Positions 45,374 through 54,643 are shown, numbered from the stretch's first letter. The stretch is DNA of 64,000 nucleotides from Psychrobacter sp. JCM 18900 (GCF_904846625.1 NZ_CAJHBL010000004.1:124001-188000); one strand, 5' to 3'. Translations and numbers: made by a program. The notes: a model not told the origin generated them from the sequence alone.

Positions 45374-47467
45374 ATGAGTACTATTCTATTTGAACTGGGG
45401 TGTGAAGAGCTACCTCCAAAGAGCCTAAAACCATTACGTGATGCGCTACAAGCCAGTGTTACTGAGCAATTAACTGCAGCAGATATTACTTTTGATAGCA
45501 TCAAAGCCTTTGCTGCTCCGCGCCGTTTGGCAATTCAGATTCAAGGTATTAGCGATAAGCAGCCGGATCGTACTGAGCAAAAACGCGGACCAGCGATTAA
45601 GGCGGCGTTCGATGCAGAGGGTAACCCAACACGTGCGGCGATGGGTTTTGCCAAAGGTTTGGGTATTGAAGCTAGCGAGCTTACGACGATTAATACCGAT
45701 AAAGGTGACTATGTCGGTTTTGAGCAGACTATCCGTGGTCAAGCGACCACTGAGCTACTGCCTGCTATTTTCCAAACCGCGCTAGATAATTTGCCGATTG
45801 CTAAGCGTATGCGCTCAGGCGCTAGCCGTAACGAGTTTGTGCGTCCAGTACAGTGGGCAGTATTGATGCAGGACGATACTGTCATTGATGCCACTATCCA
45901 AGGTCATCAGACTGGTACGCAAACGCGTGGTCATCGCTTCCACAGCCCTGACTACCATAATATTGCTCATGCTAATGATTATGAGCAATTGCTAGATGGT
46001 CTAAAAGTAGTGGCAGATTTTGATAAGCGTCAAATGCTGATCAAAAACCAAGTCAAAGCTTTGGCAGATGAAGTCAATTCTGATGCCATCGTACCGCAAG
46101 ACTTATTAAACGAAGTCACTGCATTGGTCGATTTTCCAATTGCGCTACGAGCGAGCTTTGAAGCGCGCTTTTTACAAGTACCGCAAGAAGCACTTATCTC
46201 GACCATGCAAGCGGATCAAAAGTATTTTTGCTTGACGGATAAGACTGGCAAATTGCAGCCGTATTTCATTTTTATTACCAATATTGAATCAAAAGATCCT
46301 AACCAGATTATTGAAGGTAATGAAAAAGTTGTACGTCCACGTTTGGCTGATGCAGAGTTTTTCTTCTTACAAGATCAAAAGCAGCCATTGTTTGCACTCA
46401 CAGAAAGCCTAAAAAATCGCGTATTCCAAGATAAATTGGGTACGATTTGGGAGAAGTCTGAGCGTATTGCTAAGCTTGCTGCGTTTATCGCCACGTTGAT
46501 GCAGCAGCAAGGCCACGATGTCAATGTTGATGAAACCGTACGTGCGGGTATTTTATCTAAAGCAGATTTAGCCAGCTCGCTCGTCGGCGAGTACCCTGAA
46601 TTACAAGGTATCGCAGGTACTTATTATGCACGTTTGAATGATGAGCCAGAAGCGGTCGCTGCCAGTTTAGAAGAGCAGTATCTGCCGAAATTCAGCGGTG
46701 ATGTATTACCACAAACACCGATTGGTATTTGCCTAGCATTGGCGGATCGTTTGGACACATTGGTTGGTATTTTTGCGATTGACCAAGCACCGACGGGTTC
46801 AAAGGATCCGTTTAGCTTACGTCGTTCTGCTATTGGTATCTTACGTATTTTGATCGAAAAGCAGTTGCCGATTAATCTGGTAGCGCTCGTTGAGCAAGCG
46901 ATTAAAGGCTATAGCGATGCTGAAGGTAGCAAGATTGCCAAAATGGGTGATACTTTTACCCAAGTCATGGCATTCCTAAACTCGCGCTATCGTGCGATGT
47001 ATACAGAGCAGGGCGTTAGCGTCGATACGATTCAAGCAGTGCAAGCGATTAACCCGCATATGCCGCTTGATTTTGATCAGCGTATCCGTGCAGTGCAAGC
47101 ATTTAGCGAGCTGTCACAAGCGTCGATGTTGGCTGATTCAAACAAACGTGTTGCTAACATATTGGCCAAGTCAGAAGTGAGCGTGGCTGATACAGTCGAT
47201 GAGGCACTACTGTCTGAACCTGCTGAGCAAAATTTATATGCAAATGTGCAGCAAGCACAGACAGTGGTACAACCATTGCTGGAGCAAGCGGACTATACGC
47301 AAGTATTGCAAACGCTGGCTAGCCTAGATGAGCCGCTGACACAGTTCTTTGATCAAGTAATGGTCAACAGTGAAGATGCTGCGCTTAAAAACAATCGCTT
47401 GGCATTGCTAAAACAGGTTCGCGCCTTGTTCTTGACGGTAGCTGATATCAGCGAGCTACAGCTGTAA
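45374..47467 (+). CDS. glyS: Glycyl-tRNA synthetase beta subunit
   Basis: 697 residues, typical length. It begins LFELGCEELPPKSL, continues with FVRPVQWAVLM and an HD-like central domain (EKVVRPRLADAEFFF, DKLGTIWEKSERI), and ends with the anticodon-binding region (FFDQVMVN). TAGGAGCATCCC precedes the ATG, 9 bases after glyQ, so the two are one transcript. A terminator follows. Confidence 0.97.
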   Translation: MSTILFELGCEELPPKSLKPLRDALQASVTEQLTAADITFDSIKAFAAPRRLAIQIQGISDKQPDRTEQKRGPAIKAAFDAEGNPTRAAMGFAKGLGIEASELTTINTDKGDYVGFEQTIRGQATTELLPAIFQTALDNLPIAKRMRSGASRNEFVRPVQWAVLMQDDTVIDATIQGHQTGTQTRGHRFHSPDYHNIAHANDYEQLLDGLKVVADFDKRQMLIKNQVKALADEVNSDAIVPQDLLNEVTALVDFPIALRASFEARFLQVPQEALISTMQADQKYFCLTDKTGKLQPYFIFITNIESKDPNQIIEGNEKVVRPRLADAEFFFLQDQKQPLFALTESLKNRVFQDKLGTIWEKSERIAKLAAFIATLMQQQGHDVNVDETVRAGILSKADLASSLVGEYPELQGIAGTYYARLNDEPEAVAASLEEQYLPKFSGDVLPQTPIGICLALADRLDTLVGIFAIDQAPTGSKDPFSLRRSAIGILRILIEKQLPINLVALVEQAIKGYSDAEGSKIAKMGDTFTQVMAFLNSRYRAMYTEQGVSVDTIQAVQAINPHMPLDFDQRIRAVQAFSELSQASMLADSNKRVANILAKSEVSVADTVDEALLSEPAEQNLYANVQQAQTVVQPLLEQADYTQVLQTLASLDEPLTQFFDQVMVNSEDAALKNNRLALLKQVRALFLTVADISELQL

Positions 47468-47514
47468 TCCTGCTAAAAGCTGATTGTTGTTTTGACTTGA
47501 CTGTTACTTTTGAT

Positions 47515-47546
47515 AAAAAACCTGGCTTATCGTGGCCAGGTTTTTT
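47515..47546 (+). terminator. Terminator of glyQS
   Basis: The 12-bp perfect stem aaaaaacctggc/gccaggtttttt with an eight-base loop. Confidence 0.93.
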
Positions 47547-47747
47547 GTTATATAGTTGACTGATTTACTCGTACAGTTAATGAATGGATATAACCAGTCA
47601 GTTAGCGCAATTAGCAATTAAACGGTAAAGGCATTGTATTGTCGCTATTATTGACGGTAAAATTTATGCTATCAAAACGTCTTAAATAATCTTATTTAAT
47701 AGATTTCGTTATTTCTCACGTTTACCCGTAATCGAAGGAGCACTGCC

Positions 47748-48038
47748 GTGTTTGCTGTTATTATTGTCATCCTTATTATTTGGGCTTCAATGTGGGCTTT
47801 TTATAAGTTTATGTACCCGCGTGCACCTAAGAGTATGATGCCAAAAGAAGGGGATGTGACCACTCCGCGTCAGTGCAATTTCTGTGGCAACAGCTTGGCT
47901 GAATATCGCGGCGTACTCGAAACCAAACCAAGTACAGCTACCGATGGCAACGTTGAAGCGAACCAAGAGTTATTCTTTTGCAATTATGAGCATCAGGCAG
48001 ACTTTCACGCAGGCAAGACCTACACGCCTTATGCATAA
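47748..48038 (+). CDS. Small membrane-anchored Cys-rich protein, function unknown
   Basis: 96 residues. One N-terminal membrane helix (FAVIIVILIIWASMWAFYKF), then a short cytoplasmic or periplasmic domain with CNFCG, and later FFCNYEHQADFH, so three Cys and two His could bind zinc or form a disulfide. I do not recognise the family. GGAG precedes the start, which is read as GTG at 47748. The gene appears monocistronic. Confidence 0.75.
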   Translation: MFAVIIVILIIWASMWAFYKFMYPRAPKSMMPKEGDVTTPRQCNFCGNSLAEYRGVLETKPSTATDGNVEANQELFFCNYEHQADFHAGKTYTPYA

Positions 48039-48054
48039 TTAGATAAATGATTGA

Positions 48055-48091
48055 CCAAAAAAAGCGCCTAACTTTATTAGCTAGGCGCTTA
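48055..48091 (-). terminator. Terminator of zapA
   Basis: On the minus strand the stem aagcgccta/taggcgctt has an 11-base loop followed by seven T. It may also act on the converging small gene. Confidence 0.88.
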
Positions 48092-48115
48092 TGAGTTTAA
48101 TACAGTACGATGTAT

Positions 48116-48571
48116 CTACAGAATAGAATGAGCATCTTTCATGATTTTATTCAGCAATGCCTCAGACTGTTTGTCTTTCTGCAAACGATCTTCAGCACTT
48201 CTTTGATTGGCATGGATTTTTTCATATAGGTTCAAGCAGCACAGTACCAGTATGCTTTCTTGACTGAGGCTTGGCGCATCTCTTTTTAGATCGAGCGCAT
48301 AGTTGTTGATATACGAAACCGCTGACAGTAGCTCTTCTTGCTCATGTACTGGACAAAAGATTGGATAAGTAACCCCAGCAATCGCAATATCGACTTTCTT
48401 GATTTGTGGTTCTGGCGCTTTAGGTGTTTTGGTATTAGATTGTGCCATGGCGCTTGATATATTTGATGCTGCTGGTGCTGTTTTTTGCGCTGGCGCACTT
48501 GTTACTGGTGCACTTGGCGCTTGAGTATTTTTTGATTGTTTTTCTATCGATTTGCTTTGGTCATCGGTCAT
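48116..48571 (-). CDS. zapA: Cell division protein ZapA with long N-terminal extension
   Basis: 151 residues. The ZapA core is residues about 57-150: KKVDIAIAGVTYPIFCPVHEQEELLSAVSYINNYALDLK (48403-48287), then the long C-terminal helix. ZapA cross-links FtsZ protofilaments in the Z ring. The first 55 residues are an added Pro/Ala/Ser/Lys-rich, probably disordered tail; Escherichia coli ZapA has about 109 residues and no such tail. Next upstream is a coiled-coil protein gene, the usual partner. AGGA precedes the ATG. Confidence 0.9.
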   Translation of the reverse strand: MTDDQSKSIEKQSKNTQAPSAPVTSAPAQKTAPAASNISSAMAQSNTKTPKAPEPQIKKVDIAIAGVTYPIFCPVHEQEELLSAVSYINNYALDLKRDAPSLSQESILVLCCLNLYEKIHANQRSAEDRLQKDKQSEALLNKIMKDAHSIL

Positions 48572-48679
48572 GATAAATCCTACAATGTCTGGTCAGTGAA
48601 ATGAGTGATATCAGATTTTACAAATAGCATTTGGCAGTTGAATAAACAGTACGTCTTTGCTATCTGCTACAAGAATGCG

Positions 48680-49120
48680 TTAGCCTTCTGCTTGATCGAT
48701 ACGAGTTAGGCGTTGTAATACGACTTGCGTACGCTCGGCTGCCAATTGGTTCTTCTTTTGTAGTTCACTGTTTTGTTGTTTGATATCGCTATACTGCTGC
48801 TTTAGCTCATTATTGTGTTGTTGCAGCTCGCTGTTTTGTTGTTGTAATTGGCTGATTTGTTTTTGCAGTTTGTCTTGTTCTTCACCGATCATATGGTGCG
48901 CTTCTGCAAGACTCTGATAGCGCTTATCGAGATCGTTCAGTTGTTTTTTGGCACCGTCACGTTCGTTATGGCTGTTGTCTAATTGGGTTTTTAGTGCGGC
49001 AAATTCTTTTGAATCAGTAACAGGGTGTTGTTTTAAGCTGCTAAGTTCAGCACTGACAAGCTGATACTGTTTTTTGATGTCGAGTACCATTTTTTCTAAT
49101 ATTCTAAGTTGATCATACAT
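48680..49120 (-). CDS. Coiled-coil protein (ZapB/TIGR02449-like)
   Basis: 146 residues, nearly all predicted coiled coil. Residues about 75-125 form a Gln/Leu-rich heptad array (repeats such as QLQQQNSELQQHNNELKQQY). In other gammaproteobacteria a short coiled-coil gene (TIGR02449) lies between zapA and ygfB; this one is about twice as long. A role as a division-associated scaffold is inference from position. Confidence 0.75.
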   Translation of the reverse strand: MYDQLRILEKMVLDIKKQYQLVSAELSSLKQHPVTDSKEFAALKTQLDNSHNERDGAKKQLNDLDKRYQSLAEAHHMIGEEQDKLQKQISQLQQQNSELQQHNNELKQQYSDIKQQNSELQKKNQLAAERTQVVLQRLTRIDQAEG

Positions 49121-49332
49121 AGTCAGTTTTTATCCTTAACAAGTAAGCGTGAATGAATTTTGTTCGCTGCATTTAATAATGCCATAGGTGACCGCATAAT
49201 ATCTATATCAACAAAGTAATTACAAGCATCAGGCTTTGTGTTTTCACTTTTATTTATCGATGACTTGTCTATGACATTTTATCGCGACTATTTTTATTTT
49301 ATGAGCAGTAATCAATTACTAGGACATCTATT

Positions 49333-49986
49333 ATGAATGATAATATCTCTGGCTGGAATACTTGGCTGACTGCGTTTGATGACTGGACTGACGTGTCTAT
49401 CAGCGAAGTGCATGGCATGATGACAGGGCTTATGACGGCTTGTAATGCGCCTGACGAAGCAACTTGGGCTAAGGTGTTTGAAGAGCTCAGCTTTGCCCCA
49501 TTACCAGAGCCTGCATTGACCTTGCTGACAGAAGAAGCGGAAGACATCGTGTTTCAGCTAAAAGACAAAGATGATGCCTACGCGTATATGCCGCTCATCC
49601 CAGATGATGAACATGATTTATACGAGCGCGTGATGGCGTTGAAACAGTGGGCAAACGGTTTTATGACTGGTTTTGGTATTACTGATTGCGGTTTGACCAG
49701 TGAAGAAAACGAGATGCTATCTGATTTGGCTAAGATTGGCGCAATTCGTCTCGAAGATGATGAAGATTTTGAAGGTGGTGAAGAGTCTTATCTTTATATC
49801 TATGAATTTGCTCGCATGGTACCCGTAAGCTTTGCTACGCGTAAACGTAAGGCTGTCAAAGATATCGCGCTCATAGCGGGTTTGTCTATCGATGCCAAAA
49901 CAACCAAAGAGCTACAGGCAGAAGGTAAGCTACCAAAACCAATGCCGCCAGTGGTTGATGTGATGAATCATAACAATCCATCGTAA
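49333..49986 (+). CDS. YgfB/YecA UPF0149 family protein
   Basis: 217 residues. The family pattern is ISEVHGMMTGLMTA near the start, WANGFMTGFG in the middle and YIYEFARMVPVSF toward the end. It is a helical protein; in Pseudomonas YgfB influences expression of stress and cell-wall genes. It is divergent from the coiled-coil/zapA genes, as usual in gammaproteobacteria, but is followed by argE rather than the usual pepP. Confidence 0.9.
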   Translation: MNDNISGWNTWLTAFDDWTDVSISEVHGMMTGLMTACNAPDEATWAKVFEELSFAPLPEPALTLLTEEAEDIVFQLKDKDDAYAYMPLIPDDEHDLYERVMALKQWANGFMTGFGITDCGLTSEENEMLSDLAKIGAIRLEDDEDFEGGEESYLYIYEFARMVPVSFATRKRKAVKDIALIAGLSIDAKTTKELQAEGKLPKPMPPVVDVMNHNNPS

Positions 49987-50034
49987 GGCAGCTCTGACAC
50001 ATCATAGTTCTGAAAATTGTAGTAAGGATATTTT

Positions 50035-51303
50035 ATGATCCAAAATAACAGTAGTAATAGCGATAATGTGGATAGCAGCAGCGCTGTCCAGCTGAAAAGT
50101 GTCGAACATCCTACTCAAAGCCTAGATTGGCTAACACGTCTCATCGCCTTTGATACGGTCAGTCGCCATTCTAATTTGGCTTTGATTAACGATGTAAAGT
50201 CGTACTGTGACCAGTTAGGTTTGACGGTAGATTTGACCTTTAATGAAGCTAAAACCAAAGCTAACTTGTTTGTGACTGTACCCGCTGGCGAAAATGCCGA
50301 TATCGTCAATCATGGTCTGGTCTTATCGGGTCACACTGACGTTGTGCCAGTTGATGGACAAGCATGGTCTTCAGAGCCGTTTACGGCGACGATACGCGGT
50401 GATAAGCTATATGGTCGCGGTGCATGTGACATGAAGGGCTTTATCGCTTGTGCGCTTACGGTATTGCCGCAAGCCGTGCAGTTATCGACCAATGGTCAGC
50501 TACGTCGTCCGTTGCATTTGGCATTATCGTTCGATGAAGAGGTTGGTTGTTTGGGTGCGCCATTGATTTTGGCAGACCTAAAAGCACGTGGTATCACGCC
50601 TGATTATTGTATCGTCGGTGAGCCAACTAACATGACCATGGTAGTTGCACACAAAGGCATCGCAGTTTATCGTTGCCGTGTACATGGCAAGTCGGCGCAT
50701 TCGTCACTGATTGCACAAGGTGTCAATGCTATTAGCTACGCTAGCAGATTGGTTGGCTATGTAGATACGCTTGCTGAAGAGCTGAGTACTCGTGATGATA
50801 ACGATGCGTTATTTACAGTTCCTTATTCGACATTGTCAGTAGGTACCATCCATGGTGGTACAGCGACCAATATCGTACCCAACTTGTGCGAGTTTACTTT
50901 TGACTATCGTAACCTGCCGCACATGAAGCAAGACGATATACTAGCGCCCATTCGAGCCAAAGTTGCTGAGCTAAATGCTCAAATGCAAGCACGCGCGCCA
51001 GAGACTGGTATTGAGCTGATGCAAGAAGAAAGCGTCCCAGCAATGACAGATGACGATAGTGCTGAGCTACAATCGTTAATCGCTGCGCTGACAGGAGATG
51101 ATGAGCGTCATAAAGTGGCTTATGCGACTGAAGGCGGTCAGTTTACCAATGCAGGCATCCCAACGATTATTTGTGGCCCTGGTAGTATTGAACAGGCGCA
51201 CAAAGCGGATGAATATGTGGAGCTTAGTGAAATTGAACGCTGCGATGCGTTTTTAAAGAAGCTATTAGATAGCTGTACGACTCAGCCGTCCATGCAGTCA
51301 TAA
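50035..51303 (+). CDS. argE: Acetylornithine deacetylase ArgE
   Basis: 422 residues. M20 metallopeptidase motifs: LSGHTDVVPVDGQAW (metal His and Asp), GRGACDMKGFIA (bridging Asp), FDEEVGCLGA (catalytic Glu and metal Glu), GEPTNM, plus a dimerisation domain in the middle. ArgE frees ornithine from N-acetylornithine in arginine synthesis. AAGGATATTTT precedes the ATG. The first 30 residues are an added polar Ser/Asn-rich tail. Confidence 0.95.
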   Translation: MIQNNSSNSDNVDSSSAVQLKSVEHPTQSLDWLTRLIAFDTVSRHSNLALINDVKSYCDQLGLTVDLTFNEAKTKANLFVTVPAGENADIVNHGLVLSGHTDVVPVDGQAWSSEPFTATIRGDKLYGRGACDMKGFIACALTVLPQAVQLSTNGQLRRPLHLALSFDEEVGCLGAPLILADLKARGITPDYCIVGEPTNMTMVVAHKGIAVYRCRVHGKSAHSSLIAQGVNAISYASRLVGYVDTLAEELSTRDDNDALFTVPYSTLSVGTIHGGTATNIVPNLCEFTFDYRNLPHMKQDDILAPIRAKVAELNAQMQARAPETGIELMQEESVPAMTDDDSAELQSLIAALTGDDERHKVAYATEGGQFTNAGIPTIICGPGSIEQAHKADEYVELSEIERCDAFLKKLLDSCTTQPSMQS

Positions 51304-51372
51304 TTATTCAGAAAAAGGCGTGTCGTTCCTTTAAGAATTTTTGCGAGACTTTTTTGATATATAGGTATAAGT

Positions 51373-51403
51373 GACACCGTCTTAATGGCGGTGTTTATTT
51401 TTT
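51373..51403 (+). terminator. Terminator of argE
   Basis: The stem acaccg (51374-51379) with cggtgt (51389-51394) and a T-rich tract after it. Confidence 0.75.
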
Positions 51404-51473
51404 AGTCGCATATTTAAGTCGTATAGCCGTTCGTATTAGAACCATTTACACATGACAAAGTAGGGGTGGGTTG

Positions 51474-52202
51474 ATGTCTTGGCATCTGTTTGCAGTGTTT
51501 TTCGCAAGTACGTTTTTTATCTCAGCGACCCCTGGTCCTAATATGCTACTGGCATTTCAGTATGGCATGAACTATGGCGTAAAACGAACGCTGTGGACGC
51601 TGGCAGGCCTGAGTCTTGGCTTGTTTGTATTGCTGCTATCGACTCTACTTGGGCTCGATGTGATCAGTCGCCAGTCACCTTGGCTGTTGACGATCATCAA
51701 AGCCGTGGGCGCGGCATACTTGATTTATTTGGGTATCAGCTCATGGCGCGATGCTGGTGACGGTAGCTTGATGAGCGATGCTCGTGAGTTGAGTGCTGAG
51801 GTGGCAGCTGATTATCCTGTCTCTGAAGGTGTGGCTGCCACACCGTCGTCACGCTCACTCTCTAGTGCTGCCGTGAAAACAGCGCCAAGTAACCTGATTT
51901 TGTTTCGTACGGGGGTTTGGGTGTCACTATCCAATCCAAAAGCTATCTTGTTCTTTGCGGCCTTTTTCCCTAAATTTATCAATTTCAGCGCGCCACTATG
52001 GCCACAATACGTCCTATTGACCATCGGCTTGTTTTTGAGTGAAACGATTTGGCAAATCGTATATACGCTAGGCGGCAAAAAGCTAGCAAGTTGGCTCGAT
52101 GTGGGTAATCGCTTAGCCTGGCTCAATCGTGGTTGCGGGGTGATATTTATAATTATCGCTGCTGCCCTATTGGCTGAAGTGATAAATAGTTTTATAGCTT
52201 AA
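51474..52202 (+). CDS. LysE/RhtB family amino-acid exporter
   Basis: 242 residues with five to six membrane helices. The family signatures are SATPGPNMLLAFQYGMNYG and SLSNPKAILFFAAFFPKF. An extra loop of about 50 residues (Ala/Ser-rich, about 95-140) is inserted between the helices. LysE-type carriers export amino acids; the substrate is unknown. ATG at 51474 is favoured over TTG at 51471. Confidence 0.92.
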   Translation: MSWHLFAVFFASTFFISATPGPNMLLAFQYGMNYGVKRTLWTLAGLSLGLFVLLLSTLLGLDVISRQSPWLLTIIKAVGAAYLIYLGISSWRDAGDGSLMSDARELSAEVAADYPVSEGVAATPSSRSLSSAAVKTAPSNLILFRTGVWVSLSNPKAILFFAAFFPKFINFSAPLWPQYVLLTIGLFLSETIWQIVYTLGGKKLASWLDVGNRLAWLNRGCGVIFIIIAAALLAEVINSFIA

Positions 52203-52417
52203 AAACTACCGATACGATTTTAAATTAAAGTGATTAATTAAATACACGTTTATTAAATCATTTTATATACAAGTCAAAATTAATTATTGACTTTAATTTT
52301 TAAATCGTTATTATTGGTTCATTGATTTATATCGTTTATCTTTCATAAGCGAAAAATCACTTCAATTAACCTGCTATTGTCACCCTGACATTGGCCATAA
52401 CCTATGGAGGAATCATC

Positions 52418-52504
52418 GTGTCCTATTTAACTACCAAGACGTTTTTAAAGATTGAATATGTAAACCACATGACAGCAATGACACCTTCGAAAAGGTTTGG
52501 CTAA
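52418..52504 (+). CDS. Candidate small ORF, 28 residues
   Basis: A GTG is preceded by GGAGG at 52406-52410 with a seven-base spacer, and an in-frame TAA lies at 52502-52504. The peptide begins MSYLTTKTFLKIEY and has no recognisable family. The strong ribosome-binding site in otherwise non-coding DNA is the only evidence; it could be a leader peptide or chance. Confidence 0.35.
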   Translation: MSYLTTKTFLKIEYVNHMTAMTPSKRFG

Positions 52505-52796
52505 ATTTTTATATAAGCTATTGAGTGATATCCCATCTATCGATATCAACGAATAGCCTTCTGTATCTACTTGCGCTATCTCTTTTCTAGGTCTACTGTG
52601 CCAAATGTGCTCTGCGATTGTGCTAAGCCATATTGCGCTTGCTGTTATCTGTTTACCTAACGTTTTTCTTTACCGTTATTGCTAATAAAGCGACTCAGGC
52701 TATGATTTAGTTAAAGCTTTTCTATGCGTATAATATTTACGCTGTGGCCGACGGTTTTGATCTATATTATATTTCTTTAAAATGTCCATAATAAAT

Positions 52797-52955
52797 TAAC
52801 CATGCATTTTTATTGATTTTTTAATTAATAAGAATACGGTTTTTTATCGCCTAAATTTTATAACTTCATTTCTTATTAAACGTTGCGTTTAATTGAGATA
52901 TATAAGTAATGTCTAAAAATTATAAAAACCGGTAATTATAAAAAATGCATGGTTA
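52797..52955. repeat. 15-bp inverted repeat upstream of rtcB
   Basis: taaccatgcattttt (52797-52811) is the exact reverse complement of aaaaatgcatggtta (52941-52955), enclosing 129 AT-rich bases. The right arm ends 28 bases before the rtcB start. Confidence 0.85.
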
Positions 52956-52983
52956 TAAAATAACAAAATGGAAATAACAAGTT

Positions 52984-54198
52984 ATGAGCATTCAATTAGT
53001 ATTAAACGAAAATCGTAAACACGGTGTACCAGTCAAAATTTATACCTCGGATGTTGAGCAAGGTGCGATGCAGCAGTTACGCAATTTAGCCCAGCTAGAG
53101 TTTGTACATTCACACATTGCAGTGATGCCCGATGTGCACGTTGGCAAAGGCGCTACAGTTGGTAGCGTGATACCGACCAAGTCAGCCATCATTCCTGCCG
53201 CAGTTGGGGTAGACATTGGCTGCGGTATGAACGCCGTGCGCTTATCCCTAACCGCAAGTGATCTGCCTGATAGCTTAAGGTCGTTACGCTTGGTAGTGGA
53301 GCAACAAGTGCCTGTGGGTTTCAATATGCATAAGCAAATCCAAGCCAAAAATTCAACGCTTGATCCACTAGGTAAACGCCTAAAACCGATTACTGATAAA
53401 CACCCAGGTTTACTCAAAATGCTTAAAGGTTTTGAGCGTACGTGGGCAAAGCAGTTGGGTACATTGGGCGGTGGTAATCACTTTATTGAGCTGTGCTTGG
53501 ATGAAAACAGTGATGTCTGGGTAATGCTGCATTCTGGCAGTCGCGGCATCGGTAATTGTATCGGTCGCTATTTCATTAACCTTGCCAAAAAAGAGCGTCA
53601 ATCGCGCTTTGGTCATGTGCCAGATCGAGATTTGTCTTACTTTGCTGAAGGGTCTGATAGCTTTGCCGATTATGTCGAAGCAGTAGGCTGGGCGCAGGAC
53701 TACGCGTTAGAGAACCGCCGCGAGATGATGCGTCTCGTCATTAAGTCATTACAGTCGCCACAAGCGGGATTACCACGGTTTCAGCTGACCAAAGAAGCCA
53801 TCAATTGTCATCATAACTATGTCAATGAAGAGGTACATTTCGGTGAGCAAGTCTATGTGACGCGTAAAGGCGCGATCAGTGCTTATGCAGGTGAGCTTGG
53901 TATTATTCCAGGCTCTATGGGCGCAAAGTCTTTTATCGTACGTGGTCTAGGCGCGGCAGAGTCGTTTTGTTCTTGCTCACATGGGGCAGGACGACAGATG
54001 AGCCGTGGTAAAGCTATGCGAGCGTTCACTATCGATGAGCTAAAAGCGCAGACGGATGGCGTCGAGTGTCGCAAAGATAAAGGCGTCATCGATGAGATAC
54101 CCGGCGCTTATAAAGACATCGATGAAGTGATGGCCAATCAAACGGATTTGGTTGAGGTGGTGCATACGCTTAAGCAGGTCATGTGTATTAAAGGCTAA
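52984..54198 (+). CDS. rtcB: RNA-splicing ligase RtcB
   Basis: 404 residues. RtcB motifs are visible: PDVHVGKGATVGSVIP, AAVGVDIGCGMNAVRL (metal Asp and Cys), GGGNHFIEL, MLHSGSRGIGN, CHHNYVNEEVHFG, and the guanylylated His in CSHGAGRQMSRGKA. It ligates 2',3'-cyclic phosphate RNA ends to 5'-OH ends with GTP. No rtcA or rtcR is nearby. It is slightly shorter than archaeal forms but standard for bacterial RtcB. No clear Shine-Dalgarno is seen before the ATG. Confidence 0.95.
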   Translation: MSIQLVLNENRKHGVPVKIYTSDVEQGAMQQLRNLAQLEFVHSHIAVMPDVHVGKGATVGSVIPTKSAIIPAAVGVDIGCGMNAVRLSLTASDLPDSLRSLRLVVEQQVPVGFNMHKQIQAKNSTLDPLGKRLKPITDKHPGLLKMLKGFERTWAKQLGTLGGGNHFIELCLDENSDVWVMLHSGSRGIGNCIGRYFINLAKKERQSRFGHVPDRDLSYFAEGSDSFADYVEAVGWAQDYALENRREMMRLVIKSLQSPQAGLPRFQLTKEAINCHHNYVNEEVHFGEQVYVTRKGAISAYAGELGIIPGSMGAKSFIVRGLGAAESFCSCSHGAGRQMSRGKAMRAFTIDELKAQTDGVECRKDKGVIDEIPGAYKDIDEVMANQTDLVEVVHTLKQVMCIKG

Positions 54199-54348
54199 CG
54201 AATAAAAACATAGCGAGTCATGACGGTGTCAATCGAGCTAAATGTACTAAGTGTACTATTTGCGCTCGATTTCCTAGTCGTGACCTCACTATGCTGTCAT
54301 TCGGATATATAAAACAGATTTAGAGCTATTAAAAATATAGGTAAAAAC

Positions 54349-54585
54349 ATGAGCTTAAAACAAACCTTAAAAAAGGCCAAACAGATTGAACGGCAGTTAG
54401 AGCAGCAAGCTGAAACAGGTACACAGCACTCACTAAGTACAGTCAAGCCGCGCAACTATTTGGCTCTGGATCCACTGTTAAGAAAAGGTGGTATTCATGA
54501 GAAAGAAGATATCGATATTGTTCGAAAAAAACGTCGCCGTGAGACCAAGCAGCAGTTACGGAAGACGGATTGGTTATTAGAATAG
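54349..54585 (+). CDS. Small basic protein of unknown function
   Basis: 78 residues, rich in Lys, Arg and Gln: LKQTLKKAKQIERQLEQQAE at the start and DIVRKKRRRETKQQLRKTDW at the end, with a short middle LALDPLLRKGGIHEK. No membrane segment. The charge suggests nucleic-acid or ribosome binding, but that is a guess. It lies 150 bases after rtcB on the same strand, behind its own AGGT. Confidence 0.75.
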   Translation: MSLKQTLKKAKQIERQLEQQAETGTQHSLSTVKPRNYLALDPLLRKGGIHEKEDIDIVRKKRRRETKQQLRKTDWLLE

Positions 54586-54606
54586 TGGTAGTTAACATTC
54601 ACGCAC

Positions 54607-54643
54607 AAAAAAGCCATTCGCTATTATAGTGAATGGCTTTTTT
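54607..54643. terminator. Bidirectional terminator between the small basic protein and miaB
   Basis: The 11-bp stem aaaagccattc/gaatggctttt with A and T tracts on both sides. Confidence 0.93.

Larger units (their letters stand above)
52203..52983. other. Long AT-rich intergenic region before rtcB
   Basis: About 780 bases. It contains a 28-codon candidate ORF (52418-52504) and a 15-bp inverted repeat (52797-52955) close to rtcB, both listed separately. No tRNA-like fold, terminator or sigma54 -24/-12 motif was recognised. Confidence 0.5.

Noticed and set aside
48572-49332. 6S RNA (ssrS) near zapA
   Set aside because: In many gammaproteobacteria ssrS lies near zapA; I saw no suitable long hairpin with a central bubble in either flank.
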